From contig NC_087082.1 of assembly GCF_026151205.1 (NCBI RefSeq), forward strand, positions 16,771,401 to 16,835,400: 64,000 nucleotides of DNA, given 5' to 3'. Of this stretch, positions 54,415 to 64,000 are shown piece after piece. Under the pieces are notes generated by a model that made no database searches, was not told where the DNA came from, and was given only the letters and a program-made list of their open reading frames with translations. A program made the position numbers and the translations under genes. Every line of letters starts with the position of its first letter. Position 1 is the first letter of the stretch. The DNA is from Bolinopsis microptera (taxonomy: Eukaryota; Ctenophora; Tentaculata; Lobata; Bolinopsidae).

Positions 54415-57348
54415 ATGGCACGCTTCTTTTTTATCACTCTTGCAATGATCTGTGTACTCGGGGCAAATGGTAAGTGCCAAGTGGCACGATTGTTTTTAAT
54501 CAAGTAATTACTAATTACTGTATTTGATTAGTATTTATAAACTCAAGTGCGCTGCCAAGACTCTAGTCCGACACGTACTAAAGTTCAGCAAGAGAACGTC
54601 GACTGCCGAACTTGAGTTTACATGTGCCCTGAAAACAATGATATTTTAGCTGCACAGATGACCGAGATATAAAGCATAGCAAGTTTATTCATTACTTGTT
54701 TTCAGGTTTCTTTACCCAAAAATCTACATGGGAGCGAATGCAGGCAAGTCTTGAAGCGCAAACTAATAGAAGGAAAAGTGAAGAAATCAATCCGGTGTTG
54801 GACATGTTCGACAGGATTCCTTTGTACGATGCTAAACAAAGTTCTACTTACAAAGACGGAGTAGCATCCAGAGCAATAGACGGTAACCGAGATGGCCAAT
54901 ATCATTCCGGGTAAGATGTAGTGCTCTGATTGAGCGATGTAAAGCAATTGTTTGCAAATTGATGAATTGACAACATAAAATTTAAATGTGAATGCAAGCT
55001 TGTACGAGGATGCAAAGATTAAAAACGTCAATTATTTTTATTGAATTCACAATATATGTAGTTGTAATCTTGAAAATAATTAACATTATACAGAATTTCA
55101 ATTATTTAAAATTAGAAGTGGGTAGGATTAATTTAAAAGTTCGCCGACTGGGTGGTGTAGTGGTAACATGATCTCCTCCCACACAGAGGGGGTCTGTTGC
55201 AATTATTGGTCAGTCAACAAGCTGAGAATCGACTCAGCTTCAATTGAAAATTCACGTACTCTCTGGTTCGTAGGACTAAACCCACCGCTTCTACACTGTC
55301 CTTGTTTGTGTTACCTTATCGGACCTTATTTTATATCTCAGTCTTTCCTGCACACACACGGATGACAACGAGGATAACGTCTCGTGGGAGGCTAAGATGA
55401 AGTCAGGTAGCGCTCAAGTGGCATATGTTGTGATATCCAACAGATTGGATGGCTACTATAATCGGATCAATGGTGTTAAGGTTAGAAATAATATAATATG
55501 AAAATTATATTATATTATTATGTTGTTGTGTTGTTGTGTTGTTGTGTTGTTGTGTTGTTGTGTTGTCGTGTTATTACATTGTCGTGTTATCATATTGTCG
55601 TGTTATCATGTTATCGTGTTATCATGTTATCATGTTATCATGTTATCATATTATCATATTATCATATTATCATATTATCATATTATCATATTATCATATA
55701 TCATCATATCATCATATCATCATATCATCATATCATCATATCATCATATCATGATATCATGATATCATGATATCATCATATCATGATATCATGATATCAT
55801 CATATCATCATATCATCATATCATCATATCATCATATCATCATATCATCATATCATCATATTATCATATTATCATATTATCATATTATCATATTATCATA
55901 TTATCATATTATCATACTATCATATTATTATATTATTAAATACTTAGACAAAACAAATGATTGAAAGTTGATCAGGTGGTAAAAACTTTGACGGTTCAAC
56001 TCTTCACGAGATATGCGCCTTCTTTGTGACCCCCAAAATGCCCCTTTGGATAAGGTTTCCTGTGTTTGCACGAATATCTCAAGTTCGGCTGCTTAAAATT
56101 GGCCCAAAATTTCACCGATTATCCGTCTCCTGACCATACAACTGCATGAAAAGTTTGAATTAAGTGTGATCTTTAAGTCTCGAGATATGCGCCTTCGTGA
56201 CCCCCAAAATGCCCCTTTGGATAAGGTTTCCTGTGTTTGCACGAATAACGGTGCCCGCGGGGCAGCCACGCCCATATTTGGTCCAAATTAGGCCCAATTT
56301 AGCCAAATACCCTGAACATGCCCAAAATTCAGATTTTTGGTGCTCTAGTTGTAGCTAGTGGTCCACTGAACTCGTATATGCATTTTCATCAAAATTCCAA
56401 AATTTGCAATGCGAAATTCAGAATTTGACTGCCAAATTTTTTTAAAGGCCTAACTCAAAATTATGTCCCAAAACTTATGGTCGAAATGCGATTCTACGTT
56501 GATTCTGAAAATTTCATGTAAAAATATTGAAACCCTATTGAGTTCTATTGTTTTGAGCGAAATCAGTTTTGCAAATATCGCGAACTGAGATATGGGCAAT
56601 TTTGTTCATTTTTTGCTATTATTTGAACACTGAATCCACAGTTAGGTAGATACTGAGCTGATAATCATAGATAATGTGTAGTATAGGCTTAACTTCCATA
56701 TAAAGTTAGTTTCATTCAAAAATATTGATATTTGACCAATTTATGGGCCAAAATCGATTAAATTTGGTGCGTATGCCCAACTATGGTCATATGGTTTTTT
56801 GCTCATAACTCAGTCATTTTTTTTCCAATATTGATGAAAATTCATAAACGAGTTCAAGGGACCACAACCTACAAGTAGAGCACCTACAATCTGGATTTTG
56901 GGCATGTTCAGGGTATTTGGCTAAATTGGGCCTAATTTGGACCAAATATGGGCGTGGCTGCCCCGGGGGCACCGTTTGGCGGTTGGGGTCCGGGACCCCT
57001 CAAAAGTTCGGTCACTGGTCATAGGTTGTCAGTCATCGTACGAAACATTGCTTCCTTATTTTACAGATTATCGAATCATAAAACAACACCGAGCACTTTC
57101 AAATCCCACGATTTCACTTATTTTATGCTAAATCTCCCATCTGTAGGTGTTCGTGGATGATCAGTTCTGTGGGGCAGTGGAGTATCTAATGGGGGTTGAA
57201 AACTACGCGGTTAAATGTCCTCCCAACACTGTTGGAAGTGTGGTCAGGATAACCGGTCGCAATCAAGTCCCTCTGACCCTCTGTGAGGTGAGGGTTTTGG
57301 GAAATGATTCGGTCTGCAAGTGCAATTCAGGTAAGATTACAGCTTGAG
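54415..57348 (+). CDS. Secreted fucolectin / F5-8 type C-like lectin
   Basis: Exons 54415-54469 (signal peptide MARFFFITLAMICVLGANG), 54706-54910, 55342-55480 and 57147-57330, all GT-AG and in phase. The mature part has a short charged linker then one fucolectin (FTP) domain: AKQSSTYKDGVASRAIDGNR, DGQYHSG, LSCTHTDD, VSWEAKM, VAYVVISNRLDGYYNRINGV, VFVDDQFCG, and the closing TLCEVRVLG. FTP domains bind fucosylated glycans with calcium and serve in innate recognition. The usual W-RVDL strand reads WEAKM here, so ligand binding may differ. The CKCNSG end either splices onward at 57331 or stops at TGA 57346-57348 (about 200 residues). Intron 3 (1.67 kb) carries an 8-bp repeat and a MITE. Confidence 0.85.
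55140..55215 (+). repeat. tRNA-Gly-like relic
   Basis: GGGTGGTGTAGTGGTAAC matches a tRNA D-arm/A-box, and CTCCTCCCACACAGAGG looks like a glycine (CCC) anticodon arm, but the T-arm is lost. Probably a SINE head or dead tRNA copy. It lies in intron 2 of the lectin gene, oriented the same way. Confidence 0.45.
55305..55335 (+). mobile_element. Solo ACCTTATCGGACC end at a splice acceptor
   Basis: TTACCTTATCGGACCTTATT matches the terminus of the element at 46485. It lies 6-10 bases before the lectin exon acceptor (TATATCTCAG at 55332-55341), so transposon sequence seems to form part of the acceptor's upstream region. Confidence 0.55.
55517..55935 (+). repeat. 8-bp repeat array with drifting unit
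   Basis: About 50 octamers in tandem change along the array: GTTGTGTT, then GTTATCAT, ATTATCAT, ATCATATC, with a patch of ATATCATGATATCATG palindromes near 55750-55795, then back to ATTATCAT. Frames stay open because the unit has few stops, but the residue runs (YYHIIILS) are meaningless. Lies in lectin intron 3. Confidence 0.85.
56008..56248 (+). repeat. ~170-bp direct duplication
   Basis: GAGATATGCGCCTTC then GTGACCCCCAAAATGCCCCT and TTGGATAAGGTTTCCTGTG occur at 56010-56080 and again at 56180-56248. It sits directly before the left end of the MITE at 56250. Confidence 0.65.
56250..56974. mobile_element. MITE with ~150-bp inverted ends
   Basis: GGTGCCCGCGGGGCAGCCAC and ATATTTGGTCCAAATTAGGC at the left reappear inverted at 56880-56974. 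The inverted match continues inward past CTGAACATGCCCAAAATTCAG to GAACTCGTATATGCATTTTC, about 150 bp per arm. The ~420-bp centre is AT-rich and non-coding. It lies in lectin intron 3. Confidence 0.75.
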
Positions 57349-57370
57349 CCCCTTTTGCCATTAACGAGTT

Positions 57371-57895
57371 ACCTTAAGAACGACAAATTTAGTCTGCCAT
57401 AAATTTAGTCAAACTTTTGACTAAAATTGTTGTTAACCAAATTTCATGACAATGAGACTAAATTTTTCGGCGACTAATTTTAAAGCAGACCAAATTTCAG
57501 CAGACCAAATATGATCATGACATATTATTAAGCTAACATTGTTTATAATTAATATATGACATCACCATTCCTTCTGCACAAAACCGTACCAAATTCAGCT
57601 ATTGCATTTAAAGGGTTAGAGCTCCTCTTGGACATTACATTTTTAATCGGTACATCCCAATTCATGGTCTGTTGAAACGGCTGAGGGATCATATCGACAT
57701 AAATTACGTCGTTTCAACAAAAATGGTAAAAGCGAAAAAGGGTGAAAAAGAAACTGAACAGTGTACTGAAGAACTTAGTGGCACAGAGTCACAAACTCTG
57801 GATCTGATGTTATTGAAATTCCTAAGTAATACATTGCAACTTAATCTGTAATGCTCAGACGGGGTAGACTAAATTTGTCGTTCTTAAGGTAAATG
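57371..57895. mobile_element. MITE with CCTTAAGAACGACAAATTTA ends
   Basis: TACCTTAAGAACGACAAATT then TAGTCT at the left is mirrored by AGACTAAATTTGTCGTTC then TTAAGGTA at the right. The interior has TAGTCAAACTTTTGACTA palindromes. A fragment of the same family is at 52965-53093, and more relics at 57940-58025. Confidence 0.7.
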
Positions 57896-58029
57896 GAATG
57901 GAAAATGGTCTCGAAAAGTCGAAAAATGTAACTAAAATTGTTGTAGACTAAAAATTTGCGAAATTTGTGACTCAAATTATGATAACCAAATTTATTGTGA
58001 ACCAAATTTATTGGCCCTTAGGTAGTATC

Positions 58030-58556
58030 TTTAGTAAAAATTTATCCAAACTTATTTAGTTCAGAAGGTTCACGTCCCACTTAATCACAGTGCTGGCAAG
58101 CACGAGCGGTGTCTTTATTGGGGGTATACTATGTACCCCCTTTACTATTGTACCCCCTTTACGTATACATCAATATTGCAAAATGAAACCGTGGCTTTTT
58201 TGCGGAGATTAGCTTAGGTAAAATAAATTAATTCATACAAAAATAAGTAAATTATATTAACATTTCCATTAAATGTAACTATCTTTAAAAATTATATCTT
58301 TAAAACGATACTGTAACAATAAAACAATTCAGATGAATAATAAGTATGAGCGAGGACGATCGGAGTCTGGAGCATTGGAGGACAAGGGAACAATTAGATT
58401 AGAAGATAAATATACAGACTTTCAACTGAATGCCATTTTGGATATCTTTGAAAATTTGTTCATCATTTTATTCCTTGAGAATTCAGTGTTTGAATTCGAT
58501 AAGCTATTATAGTTATTCTGTGACCAACATGAATTATAATGACTAATAAAGAATAA
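58030..58556. other. Non-genic stretch
   Basis: I see AT-rich sequence with a TGTACCCCCTTTAC direct repeat near 58130-58165 and nothing coding. Confidence 0.35.
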
Positions 58557-58558
58557 CG

Positions 58559-58889
58559 AGCATGCTAAATCACTTTACAGTCGATCTTCGAGATTGTTCT
58601 AAAATGGCCCACGACAGTGGAACAATCTCTAAAATGCTCCCCTGACGAGATATTGGCGAAAAACTGTCTCAATCACGTGATATGACCGAATAACTATAAG
58701 GAAGTTAGTCTAATTTCTCGTTAGGGTTAGGGTTTCAGCATATGCTTTTGTTAAGAATCGGGTTAGGGTTAGGGTTGGGATCAGACTGGAGGGTTAGGGT
58801 TTCGAATAGTCGTTCAGGGCCAGCTTGAGCTAGAGAACGGGTTGAAAAAGTCACGTGACAGTCGAGTGTAGAGTGATTAATCATCATCC
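58559..58889 (-). mobile_element. Dispersed CACGTGA / telomere-like repeat, copy 3 (inverted)
   Basis: The reverse orientation of 3561-3944: ATGCTAAATCACTTTACAG, GAGATTGTTCTAAAATGG, CCCCTGACGAGATATTGGCG, ATCACGTGATATGACC, four GTTAGGGTTAGGG-type stretches, GTCACGTGACAGTCGAGTG, then GATTAATCATC. The best-preserved telomere-like centre of the four copies. Confidence 0.7.
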
Positions 58890-59242
58890 AAAGAATAAAC
58901 TATAAAATGAAATATACATTTATTTGTTCATTGCCAGAGTATTGTACAACAGTACAACAGTCTCTTCCGACAACATGAAGTAAAATATAAAACAACGATA
59001 ACGTCACACTTTGAACAATTCACTGATTTCAACATACAGCATTTACCATTAACAACAGTTGTTCACCAATATTTTTTCTCAGTAATAGTGGTCACAAACA
59101 ATCAAAAACATACTATTATGCAATATGCACTCTATTAACAACGGCCAATGCAAATGATATGGAATAAAAGATTAAGAGCCCTCGAAAATCAAACAACTGA
59201 AAACACACTTCCTATTTCCCAGGGTTGAGGTGGGTCACAACA
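58890..59242. other. Non-genic stretch
   Basis: A GTACAACAGTACAACAGT short repeat at about 58945 is the only structure seen; no exon recognised. Confidence 0.3.
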
Positions 59243-59830
59243 CCAAATCACACCTGATATTAATAATAATAACACCAAATCACACCTGATATTAATAATA
59301 ACAACACCAAATCACACCTGATATTAATAATAATAACACCAAATCACACCTGATATCAATAATAACAACACCAAATCACACCTGATATTAATAATAATAA
59401 CAACAAATCACATCTGATATTAATAATAACAACACCAAATCACACCTGATATTAATAATAATAACACCAAATCACACCTGATATTGATAATATTAATAAT
59501 CACACCTGATATTAATAATAATAACACCAAATCACAACTGATATTAATAATAAAAACACCAAATCACACCTGATATTAATAAAAATAACACCAAATCACA
59601 ACTGATATTAATAATAATAACACCAAATCACACCTGATATTAATGATTAACAACACCAAATCACAACTGATATTAATAATAATAACACCAAATCACACCT
59701 GATACTAATAATAATAACACCAAATCACACCTGATATCAATAATAATAGTACCAAATCACACCTGATATTAATAATAATAACACTAAATCACACCTGATA
59801 ATAATAATAATAACACCAAATCACACCTTG
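59243..59830 (+). repeat. 32-bp minisatellite, about 18 copies
   Basis: Unit CACCAAATCACACCTGATAT then TAATAATAATAA, with small changes in the TAA tail length, CACACC/CACAAC and one deletion near 59480. No open frame of note. The end joins directly to a CACTACTGGGCC dispersed-repeat relic. Confidence 0.9.
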
Positions 59831-59934
59831 TATCACGATGCACTACTGGGCCACGCCGCGCATCAAATAATTCTTCTCGCAACCACAGTAGTGTTTTCAG
59901 TTGATCGGCGAAATGCACCACTGGGCCGACCATG

Positions 59935-60106
59935 GCCGTGCTAAATCACTTTACAGTCGATCTTCGAGATTGTTTTAAAAGGGCCCCCGACAGTTGAAAC
60001 CAACTTGGATCGATGTATTTTCGTACGCTGATTCCGAATAACCCCCCATGACATAGGGGATGATGATTAATCACTCTACACTTGACTGTCACGTGACTTT
60101 TTCAAG
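59935..60106. mobile_element. Dispersed CACGTGA repeat, copy 4, internally deleted
   Basis: Both ends are present (GTGCTAAATCACTTTACAGT at left; ATTAATCACTCTACACTTGA then CTGTCACGTGAC at right), but the telomere-like centre is missing, with CGATCTTCGAGATTGTTTTA and CCCGACAGTTGAAAC kept. Confidence 0.6.
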
Positions 60107-60109
60107 GTT

Positions 60110-60600
60110 GATTTAAGTTGCTAAATTTAACAAATCTTGTTTACTGTCATGTCATACCAGTTTTATAATACATATAACATTAGAATAAAAAAATTCGCCA
60201 CGAACTGTGGCCTGGCAATCAAACTTATCACCTGAGAAAGGTAGCCTCAATGTTATCACATCAAGCAGGTGCTAAGCAAGTTGTTTTGAAGTCATCGAAG
60301 AGCTCAAGTTATTCTCAGATGAAGGTCTAACCCTTCAACAATTTCTTGTCCAGCATTTCAAGTGAGATGCCAGGGGTAAAGTAAAAGATCATAATATGAA
60401 CGACGCGTCTAAGCACACTGTGTCAAAAGTCCCAATCTTGAACACTAAGCTCTTTTCTAGATCAGCAGAAGAAATATTAACGGGTGATGAATCAAAAATG
60501 AGACTACGTGTTTTAAAATCCTCACGTGCCATCTGATTAAAATTTTTAAATTCCATTACAAACAGCGGTCACTCCAAACGATATGCAAACTATTTCCACC
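60110..60600. other. Non-genic stretch
   Basis: No gene or repeat is recognised here. The following transposase relic may have once extended into it. Confidence 0.3.
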
Positions 60601-60835
60601 GCGATTTTATCAATTCTGTCCATCCATAACAAGGAGCAGGCTCGTTTACGAGTTGTACAGTTTGCCGATACTAACAAAACCCGTCGTACAGACTGGAAAA
60701 GCTTTAGTCTTTACTGCAAAACACTTTATAGCAGAGGGCATGGCTAAAGCTACCATCCATCGCATTCTGATGGGATATGAGCAGCAGGGGTCGGTAGCCA
60801 GAGCTACAGGGTCAGGAAGTCCAGTAGTCAAAATA
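60600..60835 (+). pseudogene. Tc1/mariner-like transposase N-terminal relic
   Basis: A helix-turn-helix stretch FTAKHFIAEGMAKATIHRIL is followed by the linker GYEQQGSVARATGSGSP, the pattern of the paired-like DNA-binding domain and GSGRP linker of Tc1/mariner transposases. The preceding part (RLRVVQFADTNKTRRT, from 60640) is in another frame, so a frameshift lies near 60690. The catalytic domain is absent; the sequence instead runs into the CAATTGACCCCC repeats. Confidence 0.5.
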
Positions 60836-60844
60836 GGGTGGGCG

Positions 60845-61496
60845 ACAATTGACACCCCGACAAAGCGACAATTGGCCCCCCGACAATTGACCACCAGACA
60901 ATTGACCCCCCCACAATTGACCCCCCGACAATTGACCCCCGACAATTGACCCTGACCCTGACCCTGACCCTGACCCTGACCCTGACCCTGACCCTGACCC
61001 TGACCCTGACCCTGACCCTGACCCTGACCCTGACCCTGACCCTGACCCTGACCCTGACCCTGACCCTGACCCTGACCCTGATCCTGACCCTGACCCTGAC
61101 CCTGACCCTGACCCTGACCCTGACCCTGACCCTGACCCTGACCCTGACCCTGACCCTGACCCTGACCCTGACCCTGACCCTGACCCTGACCTTGACCCCC
61201 GACAATTGACCCTGACCCTGACCCTGACCCTGACCCTGACCCTGACCCTGACCCTGACCCTGACCCTGACCCTGACCCTGACCCAGACCCTGACCCTGAC
61301 CCTGACCCTGACCCTGACCCTGACCCTGACCCTGACCCTGACCCTGACCCTGACCCTGACCCTGACCCTGACCCTGACCCTGACCCTGACCCTGACCCTG
61401 ACCCTGACCCTGACCCTGACCCTGACCCTGACCCTGACCCTGACCCTGACCCTGACCCTGACCCTGACCCTGACCCTGACCCTGACCCTGACCCAC
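60845..61496 (+). repeat. CCCTGA (TCAGGG) telomere-like array with CGACAATTGACCCCC flank
   Basis: About 90 tandem CCCTGA hexamers fill 60947-61494, with single breaks (CCTGAT, CCTTGA, CCCAGA) and one CCCCGACAATTGA block at 61196-61210 dividing it in two. A run of about six CGACAATTGACCCCC-type units at 60845-60945 precedes it. TCAGGG is one base from the animal telomere repeat TTAGGG. Open frames (TLTLTL, GQGQGQ, RVRVRV) are repeat artefacts. Confidence 0.95.
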
Positions 61497-61504
61497 ATTA
61501 CCGG

Positions 61505-61760
61505 CCAGGTAGCGCAGTTGGTTAGAACGCCAGCCTTACAATCGTAAGGTTGCGAGTTCAAATATAACTGTCTGCCTGGTCGTGGGGTGAGCGTCGTTGA
61601 CGTTCAGCTAAGGATCATGAGTGGTCTATGCAGCCCCCCTGTCTACTCAGCCGAATATTCGAGAAATCGTGTGTCAGGGTTAAATGAGGAGCTGCACATT
61701 GCAGCAAAGTCTCGGGCGAATAAAATATGGTACACACCACTGTAACCGTCACTGGCCAAA
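61505..61760 (+). repeat. tRNA-like SINE head and body
   Basis: 61505-61578 is tRNA-shaped: a 7-bp outer stem CCAGGTA/TGCCTGG with one wobble pair, A-box TAGCGCAGTTGG, loop CTTACAA (would be anticodon TAC, Val) and a degenerate B-box GAGTTCAAAT. The anticodon and T stems do not pair, so it is not a working tRNA. Unique sequence follows without a T-run, suggesting a tRNA-derived SINE; the body's end is uncertain. Confidence 0.5.
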
Positions 61761-62215
61761 TAAATCCTTCGGCTTCCTGTAATTGGCTGGTTGCACTTGT
61801 GTAACAATGTGGCTGTTGGAATACAAGTAAAATAAGTGTCTTGATTAAAAAAAAGGTGAATGGATAAATTGTGCTACAGAGCATATTCTCAGAGGCTCTA
61901 GCATATGAGTATAAAAATAACACTATCACAGTGTTATAAGAATAACACTACAACAGCGAACAAAAACGTGCTACAGTTACGTAACAATTTTTAAACAATT
62001 TAATTTCACCAAAGAGAGAATGATGTTCTAAAATCAGATGTTCTAATATTAAATATGGATACATTGTAAGAAAGGTCCAGCTGGGTGTCTCCCGACAGGG
62101 ACCCTTCAAATCAGGAAGCCTATCCCCAGACTAATAATACCTTGAAACATACACAATAGGAGAAGTTATTTGTATCAGAAACGGCCAAGTCTTGCAGGGA
62201 GAGGCTAGGTACTAT
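61760..62215. other. Non-genic stretch
   Basis: A direct repeat AAGAATAACACTA / AAAATAACACTATC lies near 61913-61950. No gene is seen. Confidence 0.3.
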
Positions 62216-62219
62216 TGCA

Positions 62220-63001
62220 CTCAAGTCAAAGCACGATGATATGAAGAATATGATCATGGACGGGTCCTTTTGGGATGACATCGAGTACGTGCTCCACATA
62301 TTTAATCTTCCAGGAGAAATGTTAAGGATGGCAGACGGTCACATTAACCCTGTTCTAAGATATCTTTACAACAGGTTTCTCCTCATTCAGGAGGCTAGAA
62401 CTAAAGACACTTCGATCAAAGCTTACTTAACCCCACATTCATTAATTATCCTGTATTCCAAGATAGTGGTGAGTAATAATAATAGAATTTCCTACAATGC
62501 AATAAATTTGTGAATCGAAACTTGTTTAGTTGTAAATACTAGATACTCTAGTTTTTAAGCATAAACTAAGGTCTGAAGATTAACAAGTTAACATAAACAA
62601 ATATTTGATTGTATGGTATTCATATAATTACATGCATAATTTTTTTCAGGTTTAAGAGCGTTCGTAAACTTCTCAGGCTTCCGGAAGCGGCCACACTTCA
62701 TCAACTCGATAACTATCGCCTCAATTATAACAAGGAAGGCGTGAAGTCTTATCTAGTACCAGACTCTGACCCAATGAAGCTACCCAACCCCCAGGTATAT
62801 TGGAGATACTTCTCCACGCCAGAACGTTTTGAATTAAAAAAGTTGGCAGATATAGTCTTTGTCATCTTGAGCGCATCTTCGTTATGCGAAACAAACTTCA
62901 GAGATTATGAGTATGTTTTAAATAAAAGGGGGCTTAGGCTAAAGCCTAAGCTTGCTGAGAAACTAGTGTTTATCTACTCCAATAAGCACATTAAAATGTG
63001 A
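62220..63001 (+). pseudogene. hAT transposase C-terminal relic
   Basis: Two pieces. 62241-62470 (FWDDIEYVLHIFNLPGEMLR, MADGHINPVLRYLYNRF) matches the region before the dimerisation domain. 62650-63001 holds the linker (LLRLPEAATLHQL) and the hAT C-terminal dimerisation domain (VYWRYFSTPERFELKKLADI, SASSLCETNFRDYEYVLNKR, LVFIYSNKHIK). The ~180 bp between contains stops; it could be an intron (GTGAGT at 62468, TTTTTTTCAG at 62641-62650) or decay. The N-terminal BED finger and first catalytic residues are missing. This could be a relative of the hAT-type elements at 34297 and 26555. Confidence 0.75.
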
Positions 63002-63026
63002 TTATTGGAGTAGATAAACACTAGTT
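62961..63026. repeat. Near-perfect 66-bp palindrome at the hAT 3' end
   Basis: The last 11 codons of the transposase frame (from AACTAGTGTTTATC) are followed after a 2-bp centre by their own reverse complement, 32 bp per arm with one mismatch. The stop codon TGA lies just past the centre. Confidence 0.9.
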
Positions 63027-63029
63027 TTT

Positions 63030-63347
63030 TATTACAACAGTTTCTTAATAATTATATATATTACAAACAGTTTCTTAATAATTATATATATTACAAACAG
63101 TTTCTTAATATTTATATATTATGACTGTTAATTTATTATCTTAATAATTGTCTTTCTCTTCGACTACTACCTCAAGTAAAACTATGATAATACTAAACGA
63201 ACATTGAAAGTACTCCACTGACTTTGAAAAAAGAAATTTTTTTTTTCCGAAAAAGGCTGTACTCTATAGGGCCTGTACGGTACGTACCTTTAAAAAGTGC
63301 TGTACCGTACACACTTTAAAGCCGGGTACCGTACGTATTTCTCATTA

Positions 63348-63379
<32 letters not shown>

Positions 63380-64000
63380 ATAATAATCCAAACCACTCTC
63401 CTCAATTTTTACTTTTCAGGAGGACTGTGTCGACCTTGTTTGCCCTGTCCAGAGCTCCCAGGGTTAAAAGACAATTGATGGTAATCTTATCTCATTAAAA
63501 AAAGGCCTGGGGATAACTCCGCATCTCTTCCTCCTGGGGTGGGACGGGGACTTTGATCTATCAGACAGCATCGTTGGGACCCTCAATGCAAACGAAGCTG
63601 TGTATCACAGACGTTGCAACGTGCAACATTCGTTAACAACCCTAAATTTAAAAATAAAGATAGCAAAAATGCACACACCTGTTAAGAGGTGCAAGAGAAA
63701 ATCGATGGGGATCGCGTTGCTTCTTCCATCAAAAGCTGATAATTCACAGAAAGCAAGTGAATCAACCCCGTGAGAATTGGGGCCTCTTCCTCTCCGGCCT
63801 CAGTTTTGAGCCTAAAATCACCGTCTATAAACTCGAATAATTCCGCTGCTTTACTATCAATAACTGATCTACACTGTACACAAGATGATTTATATCATTG
63901 AGGAGAGTGATCGCATTATTTTTAGTTCAGAACATGCTGTTAATATGTTTACTTGCTCAGTTAAGCAACTATGCATCGGCTTGGAAAATATAAAATGTCA
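63030..64000. other. Terminal stretch with small repeats and a poly-G run
   Basis: Three ACAAACAGTTTCTTAATAAT repeats of about 35 bp lie at 63035-63125. A palindromic GTACGGTACGTAC...GTACCGTAC patch at about 63275-63335 precedes a run of about 27 G at 63351-63377. A plus-strand open region at 63508-63774 has a protein-like core (DGDFDLSDSIVG, EAVYHRRCN) but no recognised family; it may be transposon-derived. Confidence 0.35.

Noticed and set aside
55498..55964. YYHIIILS-type hydrophobic proteins
   Set aside because: Translations of the 8-bp array within a lectin intron.
60812..61561. Long RVRV/GSGS, GQGQ and TLTL proteins
   Set aside because: All three are translations of the CCCTGA hexamer array.
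61505..61578. Functional tRNA-Val (TAC)
   Set aside because: Anticodon and T stems do not pair and the B-box is degenerate.

Overview
The window is a piece of eukaryotic, animal genomic DNA. It is AT-rich, its genes have short exons with GT-AG introns, several genes are animal-specific, and transposons and minisatellites dominate. Recognisable host genes are the 3' end of a bifunctional glutamyl-prolyl-tRNA synthetase (EPRS), a complete TMC channel-like gene, a fibrocystin-L (PKHD1L1)-like gene, a secreted fucolectin/F5-8-type lectin, a secreted sushi-domain protein, a one-exon secreted-looking protein, and a dead rhodopsin-type receptor. An early-branching invertebrate such as a cnidarian would fit this mix, but that is inference; no rRNA or mitochondrial marker is present to prove it.

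Layout. 0-5 kb: MITE-like inverted-repeat elements and poly-C runs. 6-7.3 kb (-): receptor pseudogene. 7.7-14.75 kb (+): EPRS 3' exons, with one intron filled by about 65 copies of a 50-bp repeat that contains the exon's own splice acceptor; a LINE sits inside that array. 14.9-17.9 kb: large fold-back element. 19.1-23.0 kb (-): six-exon TMC gene whose frame closes exactly to 851 residues. 23.5-24.7 kb: 15-bp minisatellite. 24.8-37.2 kb (-): PKHD1L1-like exons spread around three transposon insertions and a (+) strand sushi gene. 38.1-38.9 kb (+): one-exon gene. 39.3-44.1 kb (-): spliced protein-primed DNA polymerase of the Maverick/Polinton type with zinc fingers and an endonuclease VII-like insert, broken at its 5' end. 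44-54 kb: transposon mosaic (MITEs, a pogo-like relic, two LINEs and a duplicated 0.8-kb block split by one of them). 54.4-57.3 kb (+): lectin gene. 57-64 kb: MITEs, a 32-bp minisatellite, a CCCTGA telomere-like array, a tRNA-like SINE head, and Tc1-like and hAT transposase relics.

The genes do not form a pathway. The lectin, sushi and one-exon proteins look secreted, and TMC and PKHD1L1 are membrane or ciliary families in other animals. The most unusual structures are the splice-site minisatellite in EPRS, the same 240-bp satellite cargo carried by two transposon shells with different ends, and the intron-bearing zinc-finger/nuclease/polymerase gene. No CRISPR array, operon or bacterial signal was seen.
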